From contig NC_013523.1 of assembly GCF_000024985.1 (NCBI RefSeq), positions 930,001 through 994,000 of the forward strand: 64,000 nt of DNA. The letters run 5' to 3'. The stretch comes from Sphaerobacter thermophilus DSM 20745 (GTDB lineage: Bacteria > Chloroflexota > Chloroflexia > Thermomicrobiales > Thermomicrobiaceae). Below, piece by piece: positions 53,095 through 61,028 of this stretch; position 1 is the stretch's first letter, and each line of letters begins with the position of its first letter. A program made the position numbers and the translations under genes. The notes under the pieces were generated by a model. The model searched no databases. It saw only the letters and a program-made list of their open reading frames with translations, and was not told where the DNA came from.

Positions 53095-53526
53095 CTAGAC
53101 GACGGCCGGCTGCTTGGCCAGGAGCTTCTCGACCTCTTCTTTGTGTCCGGTCTCATCGGACACGATGTCTTCGAGCTGCACCTTCAGGCCGGTGTCGCCG
53201 AACTCCTCCGCCTGCTTGATCCGCTCGTTATAGTTGGCAATAGCTTGCTTCTCGGCCTCGAGCACCGCCTCCAGCATCCCACGGCTGTCGGTGGCCGTCT
53301 TGACCGGGCCCGGCTCAGTGGTCGGCTGCCCGCCAAGCGCGGCGATCTTGTTCGCCAGGAACTTGGCGTGCCCCAGCTCATCCGGGATCTCGCTCTCGAA
53401 GAACTCGCTCAGTTGCGGCCGATCCAGCCCGGTGACGGTGGCGCTGAAGTGCAGGTACTGGATGATCGCGGCGAGCTCGCCGGCAAGGTCGTGGTTCAGC
53501 CCGTCAATCAACTTCTGCTTATCCAT
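53095..53526 (-). CDS. Ferritin-like (bacterioferritin-type) di-iron protein
   Basis: A 143 aa four-helix protein. Carboxylate and His ligands are recognisable in two pairs: LAGELAAIIQYLHF and IPDELGHAKFLANKI (E-x-x-H), then EKQAIANYNERIKQ and ETGHKEEVEKLL (E-x-x-H). No haem Met or N-terminal targeting is seen. It probably stores or detoxifies iron. It is a single gene. Confidence 0.85.
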   Translation of the reverse strand: MDKQKLIDGLNHDLAGELAAIIQYLHFSATVTGLDRPQLSEFFESEIPDELGHAKFLANKIAALGGQPTTEPGPVKTATDSRGMLEAVLEAEKQAIANYNERIKQAEEFGDTGLKVQLEDIVSDETGHKEEVEKLLAKQPAVV

Positions 53527-53696
53527 ACGCGTCTCCCCTTCATACTACGAACAACTCTGCGTGCTGATGCTCTCGGCTTTCGCACGCCAAATGCAGATCG
53601 CTCTATGAGGCTTACAGGCATGATCCGTGCCACCCAAGGGGTTCCGGTGCAGGGTGTGTCATACTCTGCCCGGCAGAGATGGGGTGAGGTGCGCGG

Positions 53697-54908
53697 GTGA
53701 AGCTCGACACAGGTCAGGGGACGGACGCAGGCCGGGTTGCGAGCGAGTGGTCGGTCCTCCGAGCGTTGATCGTCACGATGATCGTCAACCAGACGGGCGT
53801 GGTGATCATCAGTCCGCTGGTTGTGGACATCGCCGAGGCGTTCAACGTATCGGTATCGGCAGCCGCGCAGCTTCGGACTGCGTCGGCGCTGGTGTCGGCG
53901 GTCCTGGCGCCGTTCGTGGGAATCGCCTCTGAGCGACTCGGCAGCCGCCCGCTGATCATCGGCGGCCTGTTCGGCGTCGGGCTGGCCGGCCTGGGGAGTG
54001 CGCTGGCTCCCACATTCGGCGTCCTCCTGGCGGTGCAGGCTGCGGGCGGCCTGGGCATTGCCGCCCTCCTGTCGATGGGCTACGCCGCGGTCGGGGACTA
54101 CTTCCCACCGGGGCGGCGGGCCTGGGCGATCGGCATGGTCACGGTCGGGCAGCCGCTGGCCTGGGTCGTGGGCCTGCCGCTGATCGGCTTCCTGGCTGAC
54201 ACGTTCTCCTGGCGGGCGAGCTTTCTCGGGGTGCCGATGGCGTTCAGCCTTGTGGGCCTCGCCTTCGCGCTGCGACTCCCGGCACCGCGACGCGCGGCGG
54301 AGCGCGAGCCAGGAACGCGGCGAGGGCACGGCGGAGCGCTGGGGAGCCTGATCCGTGACCGCTCGGCCGTCATCTGGGTCATCGCAGAGTTGAGTGCGTA
54401 CACGGGGTGGGCCGGCACGCTCACGTTCCTCGGCGCCTTCTACATCTCGCAGTACGACCTGAGCGCGGGGTTGACGAGCCCGCTGCTGTCGCTGACGGCG
54501 CTCGGCTTCGTGGGCGGAAGTCTGGTTGCCCACCGGGTCAGCCAGGGGCGGCGGCTGCCGCTCGTTGTGCTGGTCTCCGCGGTGCTGTCCGGCGCGCTGC
54601 TGGTGGTTGCCTTGGGGCGGCCGATGTCACTAGCGCTGACCGTCGTGCTGCTGGTCGCGTTTGGGCTCAGTCAGGGCGTTCGGGGAGCTACGTCGAGCTC
54701 CCTCGGTCTCCAGCAATCGCCGACGCACCGAGGAACGTTGATGGCGCTCCGCGCAGCGGTGGTGCAGGCGGGGTACGTGATCGGTTCAATTGGGAATGCC
54801 CTGTTGCTGCCACTCGGTGGGTTCGGCCTCATCGGCTTGAGCGGCGCCCTGCTCCTCCTGGTCGGCGGGACCATGACGGCGCTCTGGGTCGAGGAGCGGC
54901 CCGGGTAG
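53697..54908 (+). CDS. MFS transporter
   Basis: A 403 aa major-facilitator protein with about 12 helices, split by a charged loop near 195-220. SERLGSRPLIIGG between helices 2 and 3 is the MFS motif A position (D/G-x-x-x-R), and QPLAWVVGLPLIGFLAD is the motif C-like helix 5. Substrate unknown, with drug or metabolite efflux likely. GTG start. Confidence 0.87.
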   Translation: MKLDTGQGTDAGRVASEWSVLRALIVTMIVNQTGVVIISPLVVDIAEAFNVSVSAAAQLRTASALVSAVLAPFVGIASERLGSRPLIIGGLFGVGLAGLGSALAPTFGVLLAVQAAGGLGIAALLSMGYAAVGDYFPPGRRAWAIGMVTVGQPLAWVVGLPLIGFLADTFSWRASFLGVPMAFSLVGLAFALRLPAPRRAAEREPGTRRGHGGALGSLIRDRSAVIWVIAELSAYTGWAGTLTFLGAFYISQYDLSAGLTSPLLSLTALGFVGGSLVAHRVSQGRRLPLVVLVSAVLSGALLVVALGRPMSLALTVVLLVAFGLSQGVRGATSSSLGLQQSPTHRGTLMALRAAVVQAGYVIGSIGNALLLPLGGFGLIGLSGALLLLVGGTMTALWVEERPG

Positions 54909-54977
54909 TACGGTGCCTCGGGGCACCTGCATGGTGAGGACAAGTAGGGCTGCGGTCCAAACCACCACGCACGCAAA

Positions 54978-55000
54978 CGGGAGGGCACATCGCCCTCCCG
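54978..55000. terminator. Hairpin terminator between MFS and gcvPB genes
   Basis: CGGGAGGGC (54978-54986), loop ACATC, GCCCTCCCG (54992-55000): a 9-bp perfect stem, with T-rich flank TTTGCG on the minus strand and CTGCTTGC on the plus strand. Confidence 0.7.
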
Positions 55001-55029
55001 CTGCTTGCGATGCGATTCCAGTGAGCTGG

Positions 55030-56499
55030 CTAGTCGGCCGCGGCGGGTGTCGACTCCTCCGGCACCCAGCGCAGATTCAGTTGCCGGTTGGCGCGCACCT
55101 CATCGAGCCGCTTGAAGAACGTGTTGTGCGGCGCCGCGTGCACGAACTCCGGCTTCTGCTCGGCCTCGTCCGCGATCTGGCGCATGACGTCGATGAAGTA
55201 GTCGAGCGTCTCGATGCTCTCCGTCTCGGTCGGCTCGATCATCAGGGCCTCGTCGACGATCAGCGGGAAGTAGACCGTCGGCGGGTGCACGCCGAAGTCG
55301 AGTAGGCGCTTCGCGATATCGAGCGCGCGCACCCCGCGCTTCTTCTGCCGGTTGGCGCTGGCGACGAACTCGTGCATGCACCGCCGGTCGTACGGCACCT
55401 CGTAGCGGTCCTTGAGGCGTGCCTGGAGGTAGTTGGCAGCGAGCACCGCGTCCTCGCTGATCTGCCGGAGTCCCTCTGCGCCGTGCATCCGGATGTAGGT
55501 GTAGGCGCGCACGTGCATGCCGAAGTTGCCGTGGAACGAGTGGATCTTGCCGATCGACTTTTCCGGCCACTTCCAGCGGAAAGTCGGCTCCTCGCCCTCA
55601 ACCCGTTCCACCACCGGGCCCGGCATGAACGGGATAAGGTGCGATTTCACACCGACCGGGCCGGCGCCGGGGCCGCCCCCACCGTGCGGGGTGGAGAAGG
55701 TCTTGTGCAGGTTGAAGTGCATGATGTCCACGCCGAGGTCGCCGGGCCGGGCGATGCCCAGAATGGCGTTGAAGTTGGCGCCGTCGTTGTAGACCAGACC
55801 GCCCGCCTTGTGGACCAGGCGGATGGCCTCGTCGATGTTCTCATCCCAGAGGCCCAGCGTGTTCGGGTTGGTGATCATCAGGGCCGCGGTGTCGGGGCCG
55901 ACCAGCTCGCGCAGCTTGTCGATGTCCACGTTGCCGCTCTTGTCCGAGGGCACGGTGACCACCTTGTAGCCGGCCATGGCGGCGGTCGCCGGGTTGGTGC
56001 CGTGCGCCGAGTCGGGGACGAGGACGGTGGTCCGGCCGGTGTCGCCGATGCTCTCGAAGTAGGCACGGGCGATCAGAATACCGGTCAGCTCGCCGTGGGC
56101 GCCGGCAGCGGGCTGGAGCGTCACGGCGTCGAACCCGCTGATCTCGGCCAGGTAGCTTTGCAGCCCGTACATCAGCTCCAGCGCGCCCTGCACCGTCTCC
56201 TCATCCTGGAGCGGGTGGATCTGGGCGAACCCGGGCAGCCGCGCTGCCAGCTCATTGATCTTGGGGTTGTACTTCATCGTGCAGGAGCCGAGGGGATAGA
56301 AGCCGGTGTCGACGGCGTGGTTGAACTGCGAGAGGCGCGTGTAGTGCCGAATCACGTCGACCTCGCTGACTTCCGGCAGGGGCAAGCTGTCGCGGCACAG
56401 GTCAGCGGGCAGCTCGGCTTCCGGCACGTCCAGCGGCGGCATCGACACGCCCTGCCGGCCCGACTTGCTCAACTCGAAGATCAATGGCTCCGTTCGCAT
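55030..56499 (-). CDS. gcvPB: Glycine dehydrogenase (decarboxylating) subunit 2
   Basis: A 489 aa PLP subunit of the P-protein of the glycine cleavage system, which decarboxylates glycine and passes the aminomethyl group to lipoyl-GcvH. The PLP lysine is in [42 protein letters not shown] and [18 protein letters not shown] are diagnostic of the split gcvPB form. ATG 56499 has GGAGG at 6 bases, and ATG 56505 is too close to it. The partner gcvPA and gcvT/H, usually adjacent, are not in the window. Confidence 0.94.
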   Translation of the reverse strand: MRTEPLIFELSKSGRQGVSMPPLDVPEAELPADLCRDSLPLPEVSEVDVIRHYTRLSQFNHAVDTGFYPLGSCTMKYNPKINELAARLPGFAQIHPLQDEETVQGALELMYGLQSYLAEISGFDAVTLQPAAGAHGELTGILIARAYFESIGDTGRTTVLVPDSAHGTNPATAAMAGYKVVTVPSDKSGNVDIDKLRELVGPDTAALMITNPNTLGLWDENIDEAIRLVHKAGGLVYNDGANFNAILGIARPGDLGVDIMHFNLHKTFSTPHGGGGPGAGPVGVKSHLIPFMPGPVVERVEGEEPTFRWKWPEKSIGKIHSFHGNFGMHVRAYTYIRMHGAEGLRQISEDAVLAANYLQARLKDRYEVPYDRRCMHEFVASANRQKKRGVRALDIAKRLLDFGVHPPTVYFPLIVDEALMIEPTETESIETLDYFIDVMRQIADEAEQKPEFVHAAPHNTFFKRLDEVRANRQLNLRWVPEESTPAAAD

Positions 56500-56696
56500 C
56501 CCCATCCTCCATGTCACCCCGCGCCGGGCATCGGTTGTCCTCGACGGCGCGGGGCCAGGATAGCACTGCGCTTCGGGGTGGGCAAGCGGGTGCCCTCGGA
56601 CGAGACGCGGAGGGCGGTGTGGCGGGGTATACTCGGCTGCAGCCGGAAGTCGCGTACCCTGCCCCAAGCAGGACAGACTGGCCACGGGAGCGGCTC

Positions 56697-57332
56697 ATGG
56701 ACGACCATGCGCGAGTCAGCGACGCGGAACGGGAGCGTGCCCTTATCGTCCTTCGCCAAGCGGCCGTCGACGGGCGCCTGACGACCGAGGAACTCCTTGA
56801 GCGCACCGAGGCGGCGCTCACCGCCCAAACCCGAGGGGACCTTGCGGCGGTCACCCGTGACCTCGGCCGGAGCGTCCTGCCGGCGACCAGTCTGCCTGCA
56901 ACGAGGCGAATCCAGGCGATCCTCGGAGAAACCAAGCAGGCTGGGCACTGGCGCGCCGAGGGACAGGTCGACGTGCTCGCGGTCATGGCCGACTGCAAGG
57001 TCGACCTTCTCGACGCCGAGATCGTCGGCGGCGAGTTGGTGCTCCAGGTCAATGCGATCATGGCGGATGTGAAGATCTACGTGCCCGAGGACGTCCCGGT
57101 CGTGCTGGAGGCGGCGACGGTCATGAGCAGCGTCAAGGAGAACCGACGGGATGTCGTCCCGACCTCCGACGCGCCGACCATCCGCATCACCGGCTTTGCC
57201 CTCATGAGCTCGCTCCAGGTTCTCGATGAAGATCTGCCACTCATGGACCGGCTGAACGACATGTTGTACGGGCGCGAGCAGCGGCGAGCGCGGCGCCGGG
57301 CGGCGCGTACCACCCAGCGACTCGACCGCTGA
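56697..57332 (+). CDS. DUF1707/LiaF-like cell-wall stress protein
   Basis: A 211 aa protein. Residues 5-50 (RVSDAERERALIVLRQAAVDGRLTTEELLERTEAAL) are a DUF1707 domain. Residues 85-185 (VLAVMADCKVDLLDAEIVGG, VNAIMADVKIYVPEDVPVVLE) form the beta-helix-like repeat of the LiaF/cell-wall-active antibiotic response domain. No membrane helix is present, so it is cytoplasmic. It may sense or relay envelope stress, by family analogy only. GGGAG lies 6 bases before ATG 56697. Confidence 0.8.
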   Translation: MDDHARVSDAERERALIVLRQAAVDGRLTTEELLERTEAALTAQTRGDLAAVTRDLGRSVLPATSLPATRRIQAILGETKQAGHWRAEGQVDVLAVMADCKVDLLDAEIVGGELVLQVNAIMADVKIYVPEDVPVVLEAATVMSSVKENRRDVVPTSDAPTIRITGFALMSSLQVLDEDLPLMDRLNDMLYGREQRRARRRAARTTQRLDR

Positions 57333-57418
57333 ATCGCGACTCCGAGCAATCTCCCTCCCTCTGGTACAATCACCGGGCATGTCGGCCCGTGCTCACGCGG
57401 AACTGATGGGGAAGAGCC

Positions 57419-58432
57419 ATGTCGGATCGAACATCCTACGGCGGTCAGGCGGTCATGGAAGGCGTCATGATGCGAGGCCGTCGCGACATGGCTATTGCCG
57501 TTCGGGCCCCCAGCGGCGAGATCGCCGTTTACCACGAGCCGTTGTCCGGTAGTAGTTGGACCCAACGAGTGCGCCCACTCCCGCTCATCCGAGGTGTGTT
57601 CATGCTCTGGGACACGATGGTCCTGGGGATGCGCGCCCTCGTCTTCTCGGCCAACGTCAGCCTCACCGAGGGGAAGCTGGCGGAGCAGGAGCGGGACGAC
57701 GCCGGGACGTTGACCGGGGTCGCCCTCTGGGGGACGGTGGCGGTTTCGCTCCTCTTTTCCATTGGGTTGTTCTTCGTGGCTCCCCTGGCGGTCGTCGGGT
57801 TCGTCGACCGCTACATCAGCAGTAGCGTGCTCAGCAACCTGATCGAGGGCTTGATCCGCCTCGGGCTGCTGATCGGCTACATGCTGTTCATCGGCCAGCT
57901 CAAGGACATCCGCCGGGTCTTCGGCTTCCACGGTGCCGAGCACAAGGCGATCAACGCCTACGAGGCGGGTGACCCGCTCGACGTTGAGCACGTGCGGCGG
58001 CACAGCATCAGCCACCCGCGGTGCGGCACCGGGTTCCTGCTGATCGTCGTGCTTCTCTCGATCCTGGTGTTCGCGCTGCTGGGGAGGCCGCCGATGTTTT
58101 GGCGCGTCGTCTCCCGCATCGCGCTGGTGCCGTTCATCGCAGCGCTCGCCTACGAGTTCATCAAGTGGACGGCGAACCACATGGACAACCGGCTCGTGCG
58201 GCTGCTGGTCAGCCCCAGCATGGCGCTGCAGCGGCTGACGACACGCGAGCCGGACGACGGAATGATCGTCGCCGCGATCGTGTCGCTCAAGCGGGTGCTC
58301 CTGGCCGAAGGGAAGATCTCCGCAGACGAGGTGTACGGCCCTGGCGTGGTCCCGGTGGATGAGACGGGGCGGGTGCTGGAACCGGAGCGGATCCCGGTGG
58401 CGGCCGAGCCCGCGATCGAGGCGAGTTCGTGA
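57419..58432 (+). CDS. DUF1385 membrane protein (YqhQ-like)
   Basis: A 337 aa protein with the family start YGGQAVMEGVMMRG and IRGVFMLWDTMVLGM, four or so central helices, and the conserved FHGAEHKAINAYE...HPRCGTGF segment, which contains His/Glu/Cys that could bind metal. Function is unknown despite wide conservation. A TACAAT at 57365-57370 may be its -10. argH follows after 49 bases. Confidence 0.88.
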   Translation: MSDRTSYGGQAVMEGVMMRGRRDMAIAVRAPSGEIAVYHEPLSGSSWTQRVRPLPLIRGVFMLWDTMVLGMRALVFSANVSLTEGKLAEQERDDAGTLTGVALWGTVAVSLLFSIGLFFVAPLAVVGFVDRYISSSVLSNLIEGLIRLGLLIGYMLFIGQLKDIRRVFGFHGAEHKAINAYEAGDPLDVEHVRRHSISHPRCGTGFLLIVVLLSILVFALLGRPPMFWRVVSRIALVPFIAALAYEFIKWTANHMDNRLVRLLVSPSMALQRLTTREPDDGMIVAAIVSLKRVLLAEGKISADEVYGPGVVPVDETGRVLEPERIPVAAEPAIEASS

Positions 58433-58481
58433 GCGTGACGACCGGCCGCCGCACGGCCGGCGCGAGGTGGGGAGGGTTTCG

Positions 58482-59996
58482 GTGACCGAGTCGCAGCCCG
58501 GTGGCGCGGCAGGCAAGCTCTGGGGCGGGCGCTTCAGCCGCCCGACCGATGCGCTGGTCGATGAGTTGAATGCCTCGATCGGCTTCGATCGGCGCCTCTA
58601 CCGGCAGGACATCATGGGCTCGATCGCCCACGTGCGCATGCTCGCCCGCCAGGGGATCATCCCCAAGGACGACGCGGCGAAGATCGAGCAGGGCCTGCGT
58701 CAGATCTACGACGAGATCCGACGCGGGGAGCACGAGTTCCGGCTGGCGGACGAGGACATTCACCTCAGCGTCGAACGGCGGCTGCGCGAGATCATCGGGC
58801 CCGCTGCCGGGCGGCTCCATACCGGGCGGAGCCGAAACGATCAGGTCGCGCTTGACTTTCGCCTCTGGACGCGGGAGGCCCTGATTCGTCTTGCGGCGGG
58901 ACTCACCGACACCATCGGCGCGCTGCTGGAAATCGCGGAGCGCCATCCGGACGCAATCATGCCGGGTTACACGCACGTCCAGCGCGCCCAGCCCGTGCTG
59001 CTGGCGCACCACATGCTCGCCTACGTCGAGATGCTCTTCCGCGATCTGGACCGGCTGCGCGACGCCTACCGCCGCGTCAACCTGTCGCCGCTCGGGGCCG
59101 GCGCGCTGGCAGGAGTCACCTACCCGATCGACCGGCAGTTCGTCGCCGACCTGCTCGGGTTCGACGGGGTCTGCGCCAACAGCCTCGATGCCGTCTCCGA
59201 CCGCGACTTCGTGGTGGACCTGCTGAGCGCCTGCGCGCAGATCATGCTGCACCTGTCGCGGCTGGCTGAAGAGATCATCCTCTGGTCGAGCAGCGAGTTC
59301 GGTTTCATCGAACTCGACGACGCCTTCGCCACCGGCAGCAGCATCATGCCGCAGAAGAAGAACCCGGATGTGGCGGAGTTGATCCGGGGCAAGACGGGCC
59401 GGGTCTACGGTCACCTGATGGGAATGCTGACCGTCGGCAAGGGTCTGCCGCTCGCCTACAACAAGGACCTACAGGAGGATAAAGAAGGCGCGTTCGACAC
59501 GGTCGACACGGTGCTGCTCATCCTCCGCGTGCTACCGCCGATGCTGCGCACGACCCGGTTCCGCACCGACCGCATGCTGACTGCGGCAGGGGAGGGCTTC
59601 ACGCTCGCCACCGACGTGGCGGACCACCTCGTGCGGCATGGGCTGCCGTTCCGTGAGGCGCACGAGATCGTCGGTCGGGTGGTGGCCTACTGTGTCGAGC
59701 AGGGGAAGGACCTCCCAGATCTTACGCCCGAGGAGTGGGGTCGCTTCTCTCCGCTCTTGGTCGAAAGTCCCCCGCCGCTGACGCCGGCCGATGCCATCGC
59801 GGCACGGGAGATGCTCGGCGGGACGGGTGCGCGCCATGTGGCCGACGCCCGGATCGCGGCGGCCGCGGCGCGCGACGAATGGGTCCGCTGGGTCGACGGC
59901 CGCGCTGAGGCGCTGGCCGCCGTCTCCCGGCGTCTCGGGCTGGAGGACACTGATGACGGCCCTGAAGGGGGACCAGGAGACCGGAATCCGCGATGA
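58482..59996 (+). CDS. argH: Argininosuccinate lyase
   Basis: A 504 aa enzyme splitting argininosuccinate into arginine and fumarate, the last step of arginine synthesis. KLWGGRFSRPTDALV at the start, HTGRSRNDQVALDFRLW, YTHVQRAQPVLLAHH and the superfamily signature GSSIMPQKKNPDVAELIRGK are intact. The C-terminal 40 residues run past the usual end. GTG 58482 has GGGGAGGG 5-6 bases upstream. A GNAT gene overlaps its end by 44 bases. Confidence 0.95.
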   Translation: MTESQPGGAAGKLWGGRFSRPTDALVDELNASIGFDRRLYRQDIMGSIAHVRMLARQGIIPKDDAAKIEQGLRQIYDEIRRGEHEFRLADEDIHLSVERRLREIIGPAAGRLHTGRSRNDQVALDFRLWTREALIRLAAGLTDTIGALLEIAERHPDAIMPGYTHVQRAQPVLLAHHMLAYVEMLFRDLDRLRDAYRRVNLSPLGAGALAGVTYPIDRQFVADLLGFDGVCANSLDAVSDRDFVVDLLSACAQIMLHLSRLAEEIILWSSSEFGFIELDDAFATGSSIMPQKKNPDVAELIRGKTGRVYGHLMGMLTVGKGLPLAYNKDLQEDKEGAFDTVDTVLLILRVLPPMLRTTRFRTDRMLTAAGEGFTLATDVADHLVRHGLPFREAHEIVGRVVAYCVEQGKDLPDLTPEEWGRFSPLLVESPPPLTPADAIAAREMLGGTGARHVADARIAAAAARDEWVRWVDGRAEALAAVSRRLGLEDTDDGPEGGPGDRNPR

Positions 59997-60423
59997 CGAG
60001 GTGCGCACCTGGGTTGTGACCTCGCTGGCGGAGATGGCCGAGGTCTACGCGATCCGCCATGAGGTCTTCGTCGAGGAGCAGCACCTGACGCGCAGCGTGC
60101 GCGATGACCCGGACGATCGCTACAGTGTCCACGTGCTCGGCGCGGTGGGCGGGCAGACGGCGGGTACCGGCCGGATCACCTTCTACGGTGACGAGGCGCA
60201 GATCGTCTGGGTCGCGGTGCGGAAGCCGTACCGTGGGCGGGGCGTGGGCCGCGCGATCATGGAGCATCTGCTGCGTCTCGCCCGGGACCAGGGGAGCCGT
60301 ATCGTTACCCTCAACGCCCAAACCCACGCACTCACCTTCTACGAGGCCCTCGGGTTCCGCCCCATCGGACGCCGCTTCTTCATGTCCAACATCGAGCATC
60401 AGTACATGGCCAAGGAGATGTGA
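59953..60423 (+). CDS. GNAT-family N-acetyltransferase overlapping argH
   Basis: A 156 aa acetyltransferase of the ElaA/YjcF-like type: YAIRHEVFVEEQHL, IVWVAVRKPYRGRGVGRAIMEHLL (acetyl-CoA loop), VTLNAQTHALTFYEALGF. It starts within argH with GGAGG 6 bases before its ATG, so it is translationally coupled. A link to arginine synthesis (N-acetylglutamate production, as in argH-argA fusions) is possible but not shown. Confidence 0.8.
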   Translation: MTALKGDQETGIRDDEVRTWVVTSLAEMAEVYAIRHEVFVEEQHLTRSVRDDPDDRYSVHVLGAVGGQTAGTGRITFYGDEAQIVWVAVRKPYRGRGVGRAIMEHLLRLARDQGSRIVTLNAQTHALTFYEALGFRPIGRRFFMSNIEHQYMAKEM

Positions 60424-60446
60424 GGGGGCGTACCCCTCACCCCCCA

Positions 60447-60484
60447 ACCCCCTCTCGGACGGAGCCCACAAGGGGAGAGGGGGT
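60447..60484. repeat. C-rich intergenic inverted repeat
   Basis: ACCCCCTCTC (60447-60456) and GAGAGGGGGT (60475-60484), an 18-base loop, within a CCCTCACCCCCCAA-type context that recurs as an intergenic repeat in many bacterial genomes. It may act as a weak terminator of the argH unit. Confidence 0.6.
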
Positions 60485-60563
60485 GTGTGGCTTGGGTATG
60501 GACGGGTGCTGCCTGTCTATGGGTAGAGTGGTGGCAAGTCGTTCAGTTCGAGGGGAGGGTGTG

Positions 60564-60974
60564 ATGGCGACGCTGAAGATGGTGCCGGAGGAGCAAGCCC
60601 CAGAGGAGGTGCGCGCGGCGTACGAGCAGATCAAGGCTGGCTTCGGTGCCGGGCGGGTGCCCGCGATCTACAAGGTGCTGGCGAACAACCCGCGGCTGCT
60701 CGCGGCGGCGGTGGAGAACCGAGCGCGGATCATGGACGAGGGGGAGTTGGATCCCGTCCTGAAGGAGTGGCTGGCCTGGGCCACGGTCACGCTCGCGAAC
60801 AACGCTTTCGGAGTGAAGGTGCACACCGCGCGGTTGAAGAAGCTCGGGGTGACCGACGCGCAGATCATCGAGGGCCTGTCGGTGCTGCAGTACTTCACTG
60901 GCATCAGCGCCGTAATAAACGGGCTGGCGATGGATGACGACGTGGACCCGGAGGTGCTGGCGGCGCTGGGGTAG
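60564..60974 (+). CDS. Carboxymuconolactone decarboxylase/AhpD-like protein lacking the CxxC
   Basis: A 136 aa helical protein. APEEVRAAYEQIKAGFGAGRVPAIYKVLANNPRLL and VLQYFTGISAVINGLAMDDDV follow the AhpD-like fold. The segment that normally holds the redox CxxC before HT reads ANNAFGVKVHTARL, with no cysteine, so peroxidase/reductase activity is unlikely. GGGGAGGG is 4-5 bases before ATG 60564. Its role is unknown. Confidence 0.75.
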   Translation: MATLKMVPEEQAPEEVRAAYEQIKAGFGAGRVPAIYKVLANNPRLLAAAVENRARIMDEGELDPVLKEWLAWATVTLANNAFGVKVHTARLKKLGVTDAQIIEGLSVLQYFTGISAVINGLAMDDDVDPEVLAALG

Positions 60975-61028
60975 GGAGCCGGATTCCGCATCGCCCGCGT
61001 GCATGCAGCGGTGTCATCGGGGTCGGTG

